Shown one piece after another: positions 38,439 to 47,196 of a stretch of DNA of 57,858 bases. This DNA is from Flavobacterium sp. (GTDB lineage Bacteria > Bacteroidota > Bacteroidia > Flavobacteriales > Flavobacteriaceae). Each line of letters starts with the position of its first letter. Within the stretch, counting starts at the first letter, position 1. The notes below the pieces were generated by a model. That model made no database searches and was not told the DNA's origin. It saw only the letters and a list, made by a program, of their open reading frames with translations. Position numbers and translations under genes: made by a program. The stretch covers positions 1 through 57,858 of the forward strand of contig NZ_JAIXTJ010000028.1 of the NCBI RefSeq assembly GCF_027483985.1, in the 5' to 3' direction.

Positions 38439-39842
38439 ATGAATACAAGATATTTCGACTTAATAAATCAAACTTATTACTTCCCGCAGGAAGAGTTCAC
38501 TTTGAACAAAGATCATTCGTTGCAATTCCACAACATCGATTTGATGAAATTAGTGGAACAATACGGAACACCATTAAAATTCACTTATTTACCTCAAATT
38601 TCTACCAACATTAAAAGAGCCAAAAACTGGTTTAGAAATGCTATGGAGAAAAATAACTATGAAGGTAAATACTATTACTGTTATTGCACTAAAAGCTCTC
38701 ACTTCGAATATATAATGAATGAGGCTTTCAAAAACAATATTCACATTGAAACTTCATCAGCATTTGACATTAATATTGTTGAAAATTTATTAGAAAACGG
38801 AAAAATTAATAAGAGTACACATATTATATGTAATGGTTTTAAACGCGATCAGTACATCACCAATATTGCACGATTAATTAATAATGGTCACAAGAATACT
38901 ATTCCGATAATTGATAACTATGAAGAACTTGATTTGCTTCAAGCAGAAATCAAAGGAAAATTCAAAATTGGAATTAGAATTGCTGCTGAAGAGGAACCAA
39001 AGTTTGAATTTTATACTTCTCGTTTAGGAATTGGTTACAAAAATATTCTACAATTCTATAAAAAGCAGATTCAAGAGAATGATAGATTGGAGTTGAAAAT
39101 GCTTCACTTTTTTATCAATACAGGTATTAATGATACAGCTTATTATTGGAATGAATTAGTAAAATGTATCAAAGTTTATATTCAATTAAAAAAAGAATGT
39201 CCATCGCTAGACGGATTAAATATTGGTGGAGGATTTCCGATTAAAAATTCACTTGCCTTTGAATATGACTACCAATATATGATTGATGAAATCATTAATC
39301 AAATTAAAATTGCTTGTGAAGAAGCCGAAGTAGACGTACCTAATATTTTTACTGAATTTGGATCATTTACTGTAGGTGAATCAGGTGGAGCTATTTATCA
39401 AGTTTTATATCAAAAACAACAAAACGATAGAGAAGCTTGGAACATGATTGATTCATCATTCATTACAACGCTTCCTGATACTTGGGCAATTAATAAACGA
39501 TTTATTATGCTTGCCGTAAATAGATGGAATGATACTTATGAAAGAGTTTTACTTGGCGGAATGACTTGTGATAGCGACGACTACTACAACTCTGAACAAA
39601 ATATGAACGCAATATATTTGCCAAAGTATAATAAAGAAAAACCTTTATATATAGGTTTTTTCAATACTGGTGCATATCAAGAAACTATTGGAGGTTTTGG
39701 AGGTTTACACCACTGTTTGATTCCGCAACCAAAACATATTTTAATAGATAGAGATAAAAACGGAATTATAGCCACTGAAGTGTTTAGTGAACAACAAACC
39801 GCTGAAGAAGTTTTAGAAATTTTAGGCTACACCAAAAAATAA
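38439..39842 (+). CDS. speA: Arginine decarboxylase (short, fold III PLP enzyme)
   Basis: The 467 residues form an alanine-racemase-fold PLP decarboxylase. The PLP lysine is in YYCYCTKSSH, the Gly-rich phosphate loop is LNIGGGFPIKN, and the second-subunit active-site Cys-Asp is in GGMTCDSDDYY. The C-terminal GFFNTGAYQETIGGFGGLHH also fits. It resembles biosynthetic arginine decarboxylase but is shorter than E. coli SpeA (about 630-660), like other Bacteroidota members I recall. The expected product is agmatine for polyamine synthesis. A deoxyhypusine-synthase-like gene follows. Confidence 0.85.
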   Translation: MNTRYFDLINQTYYFPQEEFTLNKDHSLQFHNIDLMKLVEQYGTPLKFTYLPQISTNIKRAKNWFRNAMEKNNYEGKYYYCYCTKSSHFEYIMNEAFKNNIHIETSSAFDINIVENLLENGKINKSTHIICNGFKRDQYITNIARLINNGHKNTIPIIDNYEELDLLQAEIKGKFKIGIRIAAEEEPKFEFYTSRLGIGYKNILQFYKKQIQENDRLELKMLHFFINTGINDTAYYWNELVKCIKVYIQLKKECPSLDGLNIGGGFPIKNSLAFEYDYQYMIDEIINQIKIACEEAEVDVPNIFTEFGSFTVGESGGAIYQVLYQKQQNDREAWNMIDSSFITTLPDTWAINKRFIMLAVNRWNDTYERVLLGGMTCDSDDYYNSEQNMNAIYLPKYNKEKPLYIGFFNTGAYQETIGGFGGLHHCLIPQPKHILIDRDKNGIIATEVFSEQQTAEEVLEILGYTKK

Positions 39843-39852
39843 TAAAAAAAAA

Positions 39853-39901
39853 CAGTTTGATGTTTTAGAAAAATAGTTTTTCTTTGAACTTCAAACTACT
39901 G
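39853..39901 (+). terminator. Nested hairpin after speA
   Basis: CAGTTTGA (39853-39860) pairs with TCAAACT and CTG (39891-39901), and an inner AGAAAAA/TTTTTCT hairpin lies inside. There is no T-run at its end, so it may only attenuate read-through into the next gene. Confidence 0.45.
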
Positions 39902-39924
39902 TAAATTAAAACAAACATTAACAA

Positions 39925-39967
39925 AATCTGATGAAAAAGAACAAGTAATAGTTCACGAAATCAGATT
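39925..39967 (+). promoter_or_regulatory. Stem-loop in the 5' UTR of the deoxyhypusine-synthase-like gene
   Basis: AATCTGAT (39925-39932) and ATCAGATT (39960-39967), with an inner GAAC/GTTC pair (39939-39942, 39951-39954). It ends 12 nt before the start codon and could control translation. Confidence 0.4.
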
Positions 39968-39979
39968 AAAACTAAAAAA

Positions 39980-40954
39980 ATGAGCAAAGGACCAATAAGT
40001 CAGTTTATTGAGAAGAATTATCTTCACTTCAACGCTGCTGCTTTAGTAGATGCTGCCAAAGGATATGAGCAACATTTATTAGAAAATGGAAAAATGATGA
40101 TTACTTTAGCCGGTGCAATGAGTACTGCTGAGTTAGGTAAATCGTTGGCTGAAATGATTCGTCAAGACAAAGTACATATTATTTCTTGTACTGGTGCTAA
40201 TCTTGAAGAAGATATTATGAATTTAGTAGCTCACAATTCTTACAAAAGAGTACCAAACTACCGAGATTTATCGCCACAAGAAGAATGGGATTTGTTAGAA
40301 AACCATTACAATAGAGTTACCGATACTTGTATTCCAGAAGAAGAAGCTTTTAGAAGATTACAATCACATTTGTATAATATTTGGAACAACGCCGATTCAA
40401 AAGGAGAACGCTACTTTCCGCACGAATTTATGTATCAAATGATCAATTCGGGTGTTTTAGAACAATATTATGAAATCGATCCAAAAGATTCTTGGATGGT
40501 TGCTGCAGCTGAAAAAAACCTACCGATTGTAGTTCCAGGTTGGGAAGACAGTACAATGGGTAACATCTTTGCTTCTTACTGTATTAAAGGTGAATTCAAG
40601 CCAACCACTATGAAAAGCGGTATTGAATACATGATGTGGTTAGCGGATTGGTATCCAAAAAATTCAGAAGGAAAAGGAGTTGGTTTCTTTCAAATTGGTG
40701 GTGGAATTGCAGGAGATTTTCCAATTTGTGTTGTGCCAATGCTTTATCAAGATATGGAAATGCACGATGTGCCGTTTTGGAGTTATTTTTGCCAAATTTC
40801 AGATTCAACAACTAGTTATGGTTCTTACTCAGGTGCGGTTCCAAATGAGAAAATCACTTGGGGTAAATTAGATATTCACACTCCAAAATTCATCATTGAG
40901 TCGGATGCAACTATTGTTGCTCCATTAATTTTTGCTTATTTATTAGACCAATAA
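39980..40954 (+). CDS. Deoxyhypusine synthase-like enzyme (possible SpeY-type homospermidine synthase)
   Basis: The 324 residues belong to the deoxyhypusine synthase family. Visible are SCTGANLEEDIMNLVAH (NAD/substrate region), PIVVPGWEDSTMGN, QIGGGIAGDFPICVVP, and the C-terminal ITWGKLD with the lysine equivalent to the catalytic Lys of the eukaryotic enzyme. Bacteria lack the eIF5A substrate; some bacterial homologues have been linked to making homospermidine or related polyamines. Position behind arginine decarboxylase supports a polyamine role. No agmatinase lies between them. Exact product uncertain. Confidence 0.85.
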   Translation: MSKGPISQFIEKNYLHFNAAALVDAAKGYEQHLLENGKMMITLAGAMSTAELGKSLAEMIRQDKVHIISCTGANLEEDIMNLVAHNSYKRVPNYRDLSPQEEWDLLENHYNRVTDTCIPEEEAFRRLQSHLYNIWNNADSKGERYFPHEFMYQMINSGVLEQYYEIDPKDSWMVAAAEKNLPIVVPGWEDSTMGNIFASYCIKGEFKPTTMKSGIEYMMWLADWYPKNSEGKGVGFFQIGGGIAGDFPICVVPMLYQDMEMHDVPFWSYFCQISDSTTSYGSYSGAVPNEKITWGKLDIHTPKFIIESDATIVAPLIFAYLLDQ

Positions 40955-40962
40955 AATATATT

Positions 40963-41376
40963 ATGAGAAGAGTTATTGTTGATTATGCAAAGCTAACAGG
41001 CGATATTTTAAACTTATTAGTTGATAAATTTCCTGACGGATATGATGATTCCGATATCATCCGTTTTAGAAATGCGCAAAATGAACTTATCGAAGCAGTT
41101 GAAGTTCGCACAGAAGACACTATTTATTTAGTAAAAGTTAGTACTAAACTAGCAAGCCGAATGGAAAAATTTGATGAAGATGACGATTTAGATGCAGTAA
41201 TTGAACCAATCATTCCAGTTGCAGGTCTTGATGATGATGAAGATGCCTCTGACGATGATGACCTAGACGAAGATTTGTTAAAAGACAAAGGAGGATCAGA
41301 TGATGGCGACGATGATGACGATGATGATGACGATGAACCATCTGACAACTTTGATGATGAAGACGACGAAGAATAA
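40963..41376 (+). CDS. Conserved protein with extreme Asp/Glu-rich C-terminal tail
   Basis: The 137 residues consist of a folded N-terminal part of about 75 residues (MRRVIVDYAKLTGDILNLLV, DKFPDGYDDSDIIRF) and a tail of about 60 residues that is mostly Asp and Glu, encoded by GAT/GAC repeats at 41222-41375. Similar Flavobacteriaceae proteins are sometimes labelled 'DNA primase', for which I see no support. It starts 8 nt after the deoxyhypusine-synthase-like gene, so it is co-transcribed. The polyanionic tail could bind polyamines or basic proteins (inference). Confidence 0.7.
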   Translation: MRRVIVDYAKLTGDILNLLVDKFPDGYDDSDIIRFRNAQNELIEAVEVRTEDTIYLVKVSTKLASRMEKFDEDDDLDAVIEPIIPVAGLDDDEDASDDDDLDEDLLKDKGGSDDGDDDDDDDDDEPSDNFDDEDDEE

Positions 41377-41396
41377 ATATTAAATTCCAATATTTT

Positions 41397-41441
41397 AAAT
41401 CCCAAATTCCACTATTAAGTATGGAGTTTGGGATTTTTTTT
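41397..41441 (+). terminator. Terminator of the speA-dhs-like operon
   Basis: AAATCCCAAATTCC (41397-41410) pairs with GGAGTTTGGGATTT (41423-41436) with one G-U pair, followed by a run of Ts to 41441. Confidence 0.85.
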
Positions 41442-41483
41442 ATGGATCAAATTTTGGAATTTGGAGTTTGTTTTTGGAATTTC

Positions 41484-42002
41484 TTAAAGATATCTTTCTT
41501 GAAAAATCTTTTGATGATGATTTTGATGACCTATCATAATAAATCCTAATGCTCTTACTGACATTTCATTATTATTTGCTGTTCCTTTGTTTAAAAGCTG
41601 TGCTTCGTTAAAACTTTTGAATAAAAGCAAAGACGAATGACGAACAGCAGACATCTCCGTCAACAATTCCATAATACTTCTTTGGTTGGCTGTAGCTACA
41701 TTGGCATAATCATTTTCTTCAAAGCCAGGTAAATCCGTTTTGTCATTTCGAGCAAAACGTAAGGCACGATAAGCAAAAATTCGTTCTGTGTCAATAACGT
41801 GTTGTATGATATCTTTAATAGTCCATTTTCCCTCGGCATAGCGATAATCAAATTTATCCATCGGGATGTCTTGTACAAATTTGATGAATCGATGTAAGGA
41901 AATTTCTAATTCTTCTACTAATGTATATTCATCAGAAACCTGTGAAATATAATTTGCATAAAAAGGTGCGTATTCGTTGGACTGCAGTTGTTTAATATTC
42001 AT
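41484..42002 (-). CDS. DinB-like four-helix metalloprotein
   Basis: A 172-residue helical-bundle protein of the DinB/DfsB superfamily. The metal-binding histidine positions are visible in TIKDIIQHVIDTERIFAYRA and IGHQNHHQKIF. Members include thiol S-transferases and damage-inducible proteins; its substrate is unknown. It is cytoplasmic. It is convergent with the acidic-tail gene and lies 33 nt downstream of the small membrane protein gene on the minus strand. Confidence 0.85.
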   Translation of the reverse strand: MNIKQLQSNEYAPFYANYISQVSDEYTLVEELEISLHRFIKFVQDIPMDKFDYRYAEGKWTIKDIIQHVIDTERIFAYRALRFARNDKTDLPGFEENDYANVATANQRSIMELLTEMSAVRHSSLLLFKSFNEAQLLNKGTANNNEMSVRALGFIMIGHQNHHQKIFQERYL

Positions 42003-42035
42003 AATTTAAATAATCTAGTTTTTTATACTTTTTAA

Positions 42036-42431
42036 TCAAAAATAAACAGTCAAAATTCCGATTATGACAATTGAAATAAAACATAAAATTAAATAGTTAA
42101 AACTTGTTTTTAATACTTTATATTTTCGTTTCAAATCATCTTCAGATAATTGATCTTCAAATGATGCATCAAGTAAATTTAAAGAATTTATTAATTCGTC
42201 TTTAAAATATCCATAATGCAAAGCATTTTTTTTAAATAATTCTATATCTCTTTCTTTTAATTCTTTACTAAATAGTCTTAAGTTTGAAGCACACAATGAA
42301 ATAAATACAGGAAGACCAAATATAAAAAAAATAAATGGTGCGTAATTGTTATAAAATTTATTTCCTATTAGTATCCATAAAATTGAAATTAAGAATAATG
42401 ATAAAAAATAATATTGGCATTTATTTTTCAT
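42036..42431 (-). CDS. Hypothetical small membrane protein
   Basis: A 131-residue protein from ATG 42431 (MKNKCQYYFLSLF); a longer reading from 42470 would overlap the ppc end and is less likely. It has two N-terminal membrane helices (about 7-25 and 30-50), a charged middle (KELKERDIELFKK) and a C-terminal helix (about 110-130). I do not recognise it. The segment RKYKVLK also occurs in the membrane protein at 52974-53408, which has a similar size and layout. Confidence 0.65.
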   Translation of the reverse strand: MKNKCQYYFLSLFLISILWILIGNKFYNNYAPFIFFIFGLPVFISLCASNLRLFSKELKERDIELFKKNALHYGYFKDELINSLNLLDASFEDQLSEDDLKRKYKVLKTSFNYLILCFISIVIIGILTVYF

Positions 42432-42435
42432 AATC

Positions 42436-45012
42436 TTAAGCCGAATTGCGACTAGCATTTGTATTTCCAAATAAGGATCGCATTACTAACTTTTCATAAA
42501 CTTCTAAAAGTTTAGCATCACTTTTACCCTTTTTGATTTCATTAATTTGCATTAAAGCATATTGCTGAATGGTTAATAATGGTAACACTATGTCTTCTCG
42601 CATTTTTATGGAAGCTTTTCCATCAGGATAATTTTCCATTAGCTCTTGATGCCTTGCAATTTTTAGTAATAATCGTTTGGTTTCTTGAAATTCATCAAAT
42701 ATGATTTGCCAAAAATCACCAAACTCAGCATCATTTTTCATGTACTGCGTAAGCGGAAAAAAAGATTTTGCTAAGGACATCATACTGTTTTCTAATAAAG
42801 TTCTAAAAAATAAGGAAGTATCAAACAAGGTTTGAACTTTGTCCCATTTATTGGTGGTTTCAAAATGTTTTAAAGCGGAACCAACACCAAAAAACCCCGG
42901 AACATTTTGTTTCATCTGACTCCACGATCCAACAAATGGAATAGCTCTCAAATCACCAAAATTTAATTCACTTCCGGTATTTCTTTTTGAAGGTCGACTA
43001 CCAATATTAGTTTTCGAATAATAATTTAGCGTACTCATTTGCTCCAAATAAGGAATAAATTTTGGATGGTTTTTAAAACTCAAATATTTCTGATATCCAA
43101 TTTCTGAAAGTTCATCAATTAATTCAATGTCTTCCTCAGATAAATCATTGCTTGTTTTATTAAATATTTGATTTGAAACACCAGCACTCAAAAGGTTTTC
43201 AAGATTATATCTACAAGATTCGTCAGTACCAAAATTAGAACTAATGGTTTGCCCTTGAATGGTTAATTGTATTTCGTTGTTTTCAATTTGTGAACCTAGC
43301 GAGGCATAAAATTTATGAGTTTTTCCACCGCCACGCGCAGGCGGACCACCACGACCATCAAAGAAAACAACTTTTATACCATATTTTCTTGAAATTGCAG
43401 TAATGGTTTGTTTGGCTTTGTAAATTCCCCAATTGGCCATTAAATAGCCGCCATCTTTTGTTCCATCTGAAAAGCCTAGCATAATTGTTTGCTTGTTTCC
43501 ACGATTTTTTAAATGATTTGCATACTCTGCATTGGTATATAATTGTTCCATAATGACATCGGCAAATTTCAAATCGTCAATCGATTCGAACAATGGAACA
43601 ATATCAACCGATGGATTTTTCCAATTGCATAATTTGAATAAAACAAAAGTTTCCATCACATTTAAAGCGCTTTCGTTGTTTGAAATGATGTAACGATTTG
43701 AACCCAATTCTCCATTATTTTCTTGGATGGTTTTCATCGAAATAATAGAATCTAGTGTTTGCTTTGTAATTTCATCATCAAACAAATTAGAAAATAAATT
43801 ACCTGAAACTTCCGAAAGAAAAGTAAATTTCTTCTCATCAGTATAGTTGAAGTACTCATTATATTCTTCATTGGCTGTAGCAAATGAGGCAAAAATAGTC
43901 TTAATAACGTGATTGTGAATTTTACTATTTTGACGTATGTCTAACGAAGCAAAATGAAATCCAAACAAATTGACTTTATTAATTAAATCATTGATATCAT
44001 CTAAGTACAACGATTGGTGTTTTTCAATACAAATAGTTTTTACACTATTCAACTGACTTAAAAGTTCTTGTAAAGTGATAAAAATAGTTCCATCGGAATA
44101 AAAAACGGAACGATAAATTTTATTTTCTAAATCTGAAATGATGGTATCAATTCCTGAAAAAGTTAGTTTTCTTTTTAACTTTCTAATATCTATATAATAT
44201 GATTTTAGAATCGATGTTCGAAGTCGATTTGCAACATTCAAAGTGATTTCTGAAGTAACAAACGGATTTCCATCTCTATCGCCACCGGGCCAAAATCCTA
44301 AATTCAGAATTGAATTGGTAATGGGTTGGTCTTTGTAAATATTTTTTTGAAGGTATTGCATCATCTCACCAGAGGTTTGATAAAATACATTCTCGAGATA
44401 CCAAATCAGGCTTACTGCTTCATCGAAAGGCGTTGGTTTTTCCTTTTTTATAAAAGGTGTTTTACCGAGTTGCGCTAACAAATCTTTGATTTTATTTAAG
44501 TCGTTCTCCCTAATTGCATCGGTTAAGTCTGTGATAATTCCGAGTACTGAACCTGGATAAAATTGTGTGGGATGCGCTGTTAAAACCGTTCGAACATTAA
44601 AATTTTCTAAAAAATAAATTAATTCTTGTTTCAATTCGCTAGTATCAATTCGCTCTTTAATCTCTCGAAGCGAACCTTTTCCTTCCATATTATTTACGAT
44701 GGGAAAAGCGGCATCTTCAATAGCATCAAAAAGTACAATTTGACGTTCGACATATTGAATGAATCGAAACATTAAACTGATTTTTTCATCTTCAGAAATA
44801 TTGCCTAAATATTTGGTTGTAAAATTAGTTACAATTTCTACTGGAGATAAATTATTTTTGAATCCGTTGTCGCAAATCTCGCTAAAAAGTGGCAATAAAA
44901 CTCCTGTATTATCAATCGAATCAAAAGGTAAGGTTATAAAAATACTGTTATAAATGTGATATTTAAACAATACATTTTGGTTGAAACGTTCAATTTTGGG
45001 TAAGGTGTACAT
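42436..45012 (-). CDS. ppc: Phosphoenolpyruvate carboxylase
   Basis: Fixes bicarbonate onto PEP to form oxaloacetate, refilling the TCA cycle and supplying aspartate. The 858 residues show the catalytic-His motif LTAHPTQFYPGSVLG, LGFWPGGDRDGNPFVTS, the signature FFDGRGGPPARGGGKTH, and ALKHFE further on. The C-terminus is SRNSA where most bacterial enzymes end in RNTG, a region that contributes to effector binding and catalysis. Length is near normal (about 850-880). It is preceded by the Lrp gene's terminator. Confidence 0.95.
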   Translation of the reverse strand: MYTLPKIERFNQNVLFKYHIYNSIFITLPFDSIDNTGVLLPLFSEICDNGFKNNLSPVEIVTNFTTKYLGNISEDEKISLMFRFIQYVERQIVLFDAIEDAAFPIVNNMEGKGSLREIKERIDTSELKQELIYFLENFNVRTVLTAHPTQFYPGSVLGIITDLTDAIRENDLNKIKDLLAQLGKTPFIKKEKPTPFDEAVSLIWYLENVFYQTSGEMMQYLQKNIYKDQPITNSILNLGFWPGGDRDGNPFVTSEITLNVANRLRTSILKSYYIDIRKLKRKLTFSGIDTIISDLENKIYRSVFYSDGTIFITLQELLSQLNSVKTICIEKHQSLYLDDINDLINKVNLFGFHFASLDIRQNSKIHNHVIKTIFASFATANEEYNEYFNYTDEKKFTFLSEVSGNLFSNLFDDEITKQTLDSIISMKTIQENNGELGSNRYIISNNESALNVMETFVLFKLCNWKNPSVDIVPLFESIDDLKFADVIMEQLYTNAEYANHLKNRGNKQTIMLGFSDGTKDGGYLMANWGIYKAKQTITAISRKYGIKVVFFDGRGGPPARGGGKTHKFYASLGSQIENNEIQLTIQGQTISSNFGTDESCRYNLENLLSAGVSNQIFNKTSNDLSEEDIELIDELSEIGYQKYLSFKNHPKFIPYLEQMSTLNYYSKTNIGSRPSKRNTGSELNFGDLRAIPFVGSWSQMKQNVPGFFGVGSALKHFETTNKWDKVQTLFDTSLFFRTLLENSMMSLAKSFFPLTQYMKNDAEFGDFWQIIFDEFQETKRLLLKIARHQELMENYPDGKASIKMREDIVLPLLTIQQYALMQINEIKKGKSDAKLLEVYEKLVMRSLFGNTNASRNSA

Positions 45013-45109
45013 AGCTTATTTTTTAGACACGATTGACACGAATTTATACAAATACATTTGATCCTTAATTTTACAAAGCACCAACTATTTGAAATTTAAA
45101 TATACAAAA

Positions 45110-45137
45110 AAACCTCAAGCAAAATAACTTGAGGTTT
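45110..45137 (-). terminator. Terminator after the Lrp/AsnC gene
   Basis: AAACCTCAAG (45110-45119) and CTTGAGGTTT (45128-45137), a 10-bp perfect stem, with an A-run at 45106-45112 that reads as a U-run on the minus strand. Confidence 0.8.
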
Positions 45138-45162
45138 ATATAAATTTATTTTCTTTCGAAAA

Positions 45163-45642
45163 TTAAATGTCTTTAAAAATAGTATGCATCAAACGTTTTT
45201 TGTCGTTGATACTTTCTTCTAGTGAAATCATTGTTTCGGTTCTATAAACACCTTCAATATCATCAATCATAAAGATTACATCTTTAGCGTGTTTAGTGTC
45301 TTTAGCTCGAATTTTACAAAAGATATTAAATTTTCCGGTAGTAACATGCGCAACTGTTACGAAAGGAATTTCATTAATTCGTTCTAAAACAAATTTAGTT
45401 TGCGAGGTGTTGTTTAAGAAAACACCAACATAAGCGATGAAAGAATATCCTAATTTTTCGTAATCTAAGGTTAAAGAAGATCCCATAATAATTCCAGCAT
45501 CTTCCATTTTTTTTACTCTTACATGCACTGTTCCTGCAGATATTAATAGCTTTTTAGCAATATCTGTAAATGGAACTCTTGTGTTATCAATCAGCATATC
45601 AAGGATTTGGTGATCTACTTCATCTAAACGAAACTTACTCAT
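45163..45642 (-). CDS. Lrp/AsnC-family transcriptional regulator
   Basis: The 159 residues have an N-terminal helix-turn-helix (DEVDHQILDMLIDNTRVPFTDIAKKLLISAGTVHVRVKKM region, about 5-60) and a C-terminal RAM effector domain (about 68-145; AYVGVFLNN, VAHVTTGKFNIFCKIRA). Such proteins sense amino acids and regulate metabolism genes. Its target is not visible from sequence. A terminator separates it from ppc, so it is transcribed alone. Confidence 0.93.
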   Translation of the reverse strand: MSKFRLDEVDHQILDMLIDNTRVPFTDIAKKLLISAGTVHVRVKKMEDAGIIMGSSLTLDYEKLGYSFIAYVGVFLNNTSQTKFVLERINEIPFVTVAHVTTGKFNIFCKIRAKDTKHAKDVIFMIDDIEGVYRTETMISLEESINDKKRLMHTIFKDI

Positions 45643-45719
45643 AATAACGTAGTTTTATTATTGTTTTAATTATGACTGCAAATAAATGCATTTTATTTAA
45701 TAAATAACATAAATTAATG

Positions 45720-46859
45720 TTATTTTTTTAAACCATTAACAAATTTTATATTTTTTCCCAAACAAAAATCGGCTTTTTGATTGATTTTAGGAAAACCTTC
45801 ATAATCATCAGAATACATCATTTTATGTGCATTGTATTGAAAATGACCTAATTTCCCTTTTAACGCTCCAATTTCGGCTATATAAGCATTTAATTGGATT
45901 TTTCCATCAATAAGCTCTTCTTTGTATTGAGCTGCAAAATTCGTGATAATTTCTTTACCATCATAATTTATTTTGATGTTTTTATAAAGAAAATCATAAA
46001 AAACGACATTATTTTGAGGAATTGATAAATATTCTGCGAATTTATTATCAACTACATCGTTTTCGTAAATATGTTTCAATCCCGAAACTAAAGCAATAAA
46101 AATCATTTTACGGCTGTATTCTCGGTAATAATCCTCTTGAAAATGTCCGGCTTCAAACAAGATTGTGGGTACCTTTAAATAAGTAAACATATCGCCGATG
46201 CAATTTAAATTGAAACCATCATCAAATCGTGCTACTTGATTAGGAATATGTTTTTGAAGTTCTTCATTCATAGCCACAATTACATTCATAGCTTTTAAAC
46301 GTACCTCATTTACTTCTCTACTTTCATTAAATGATGGCGCCAAAAAAGAAACCGTGGCGACATTACCAGTTGTACCAGCACCAAAAATCGTACGTTGGTC
46401 ATGCAGATTATAACAAAAATCGGGTTGGAATTCCTCAAATGTTTTTCGAAGCAATTGACTTTCGGGCTGCGACAAATCGATAGAATCTCTGTTTAAATCA
46501 ACCTTATTCGCGTTTTCACGAGTATATAAAGTTGCCCCATCAGGATTTACCATAGGTAAAAAACAAAAGGTAAACTGTTGCAAAAGCTTTACTGCAATGT
46601 CTTCTTGAGAATGAAGTAAATTGAAAAAATCAAACAAGGCTTTTGTAGTAGTACTTTCGTTGCCGTGCATTTGCGACCACATAAAAACTTTAGTCGAACC
46701 TGTTCCAATATTATATTTATAAATAGGTCTTCCTAAAACGGATTTTCCTATTACTTCTGTTGAAAATTTTTGAAGAAGAGGTTCAATATCCTGTAAAGTA
46801 ATGTATCTGCCAAAAAGCGAATTAGCTTTATAGTCTTTGTGTAGTTCAATATAATCCAT
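45720..46859 (-). CDS. M14-family zinc carboxypeptidase
   Basis: A 379-residue metallopeptidase from ATG 46859 (MDYIELHKDYK). Zinc ligands fit HGNES (H-x-x-E) and the later His in FCYNLHDQRTIFG; the catalytic Glu fits PTILFEAGHF; NPDGATLYTRENANKVDLNRD supplies the Arg/Asn substrate-binding block. An upstream in-frame ATG at 46943 would lie beyond the promoter and inside a terminator hairpin, so it is rejected. There is no signal peptide, suggesting a cytoplasmic peptidase or amidase. Confidence 0.9.
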   Translation of the reverse strand: MDYIELHKDYKANSLFGRYITLQDIEPLLQKFSTEVIGKSVLGRPIYKYNIGTGSTKVFMWSQMHGNESTTTKALFDFFNLLHSQEDIAVKLLQQFTFCFLPMVNPDGATLYTRENANKVDLNRDSIDLSQPESQLLRKTFEEFQPDFCYNLHDQRTIFGAGTTGNVATVSFLAPSFNESREVNEVRLKAMNVIVAMNEELQKHIPNQVARFDDGFNLNCIGDMFTYLKVPTILFEAGHFQEDYYREYSRKMIFIALVSGLKHIYENDVVDNKFAEYLSIPQNNVVFYDFLYKNIKINYDGKEIITNFAAQYKEELIDGKIQLNAYIAEIGALKGKLGHFQYNAHKMMYSDDYEGFPKINQKADFCLGKNIKFVNGLKK

Positions 46860-46874
46860 TAAAAAAAATTTATA

Positions 46875-46882
46875 CAAATGTA
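46875..46882 (-). promoter_or_regulatory. -7 element of the M14 peptidase promoter
   Basis: CAAATGTA reads TACATTTG on the minus strand, leaving a 5' UTR of about 10 nt before ATG 46859. It decides the start codon. Confidence 0.6.
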
Positions 46883-46904
46883 AGCAACTTGAACTATTTA
46901 GAAT

Positions 46905-46934
46905 AAAAAAACCTTCAACACTGCTGTTGAAGGT
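46905..46934 (-). terminator. Intrinsic terminator upstream of the M14 peptidase gene
   Basis: ACCTTCAACA, loop CTGC, TGTTGAAGGT: a 10-bp stem with an A-run on the left, which is the U-run on the minus strand. It implies a minus-strand transcript arriving from the 47000 region. Confidence 0.85.
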
Positions 46935-47018
46935 CTTTAACAAAAACTATAACAAATCTAACTATTATTTTCTGATAAGATACACACTGCTAATTTCAAC
47001 TTAAATTCTAATATCAGC

Positions 47019-47126
47019 TTAGTCTTGCTTAACCACTACATTATCTCCAAACACTGATGTTTCATCGTAGCTGCAAGAAGTCAATATAACAGATAACGCC
47101 GTAAGTAATAAAGATTTTGTTTTAAT
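47019..47126 (-). CDS. Putative very small lipoprotein or lipoprotein remnant
   Basis: A minus-strand reading frame gives IKTKSLLLTALSVILTSC followed by SYDETSVFGDNVVVKQD and a stop. LTSC is a good lipobox behind a basic, hydrophobic signal peptide. The only problem is the start: there is no ATG, GTG or TTG in frame, and ATT at 47126 is the best placed. The mature peptide would have only 18 residues. A terminator lies 85 nt downstream, so the frame is probably transcribed. It could be a true small lipoprotein with a rare start or a decayed gene. Confidence 0.35.
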   Translation of the reverse strand: MKTKSLLLTALSVILTSCSYDETSVFGDNVVVKQD

Positions 47127-47196
47127 AACACCGAGTATTTTACTTATACTAGAATTTACGAAAAGAAAATGTTTATGGTTTTAAAAAATTTGAAAT

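Noticed and set aside
39843..39979. Remnant of an agmatinase gene between speA and the deoxyhypusine-synthase-like gene
   Set aside because: The gap shows only two stem-loops and no agmatinase motif in any frame that I could read.
41124..41405. A Ser-rich minus-strand frame
   Set aside because: It is the antisense of GAT/GAC repeats coding for the acidic tail.
46860..46943. Extended N-terminus of the M14 peptidase starting at 46943
   Set aside because: The extra codons cover the promoter -7 box and a terminator hairpin; ATG 46859 gives a normal family start.
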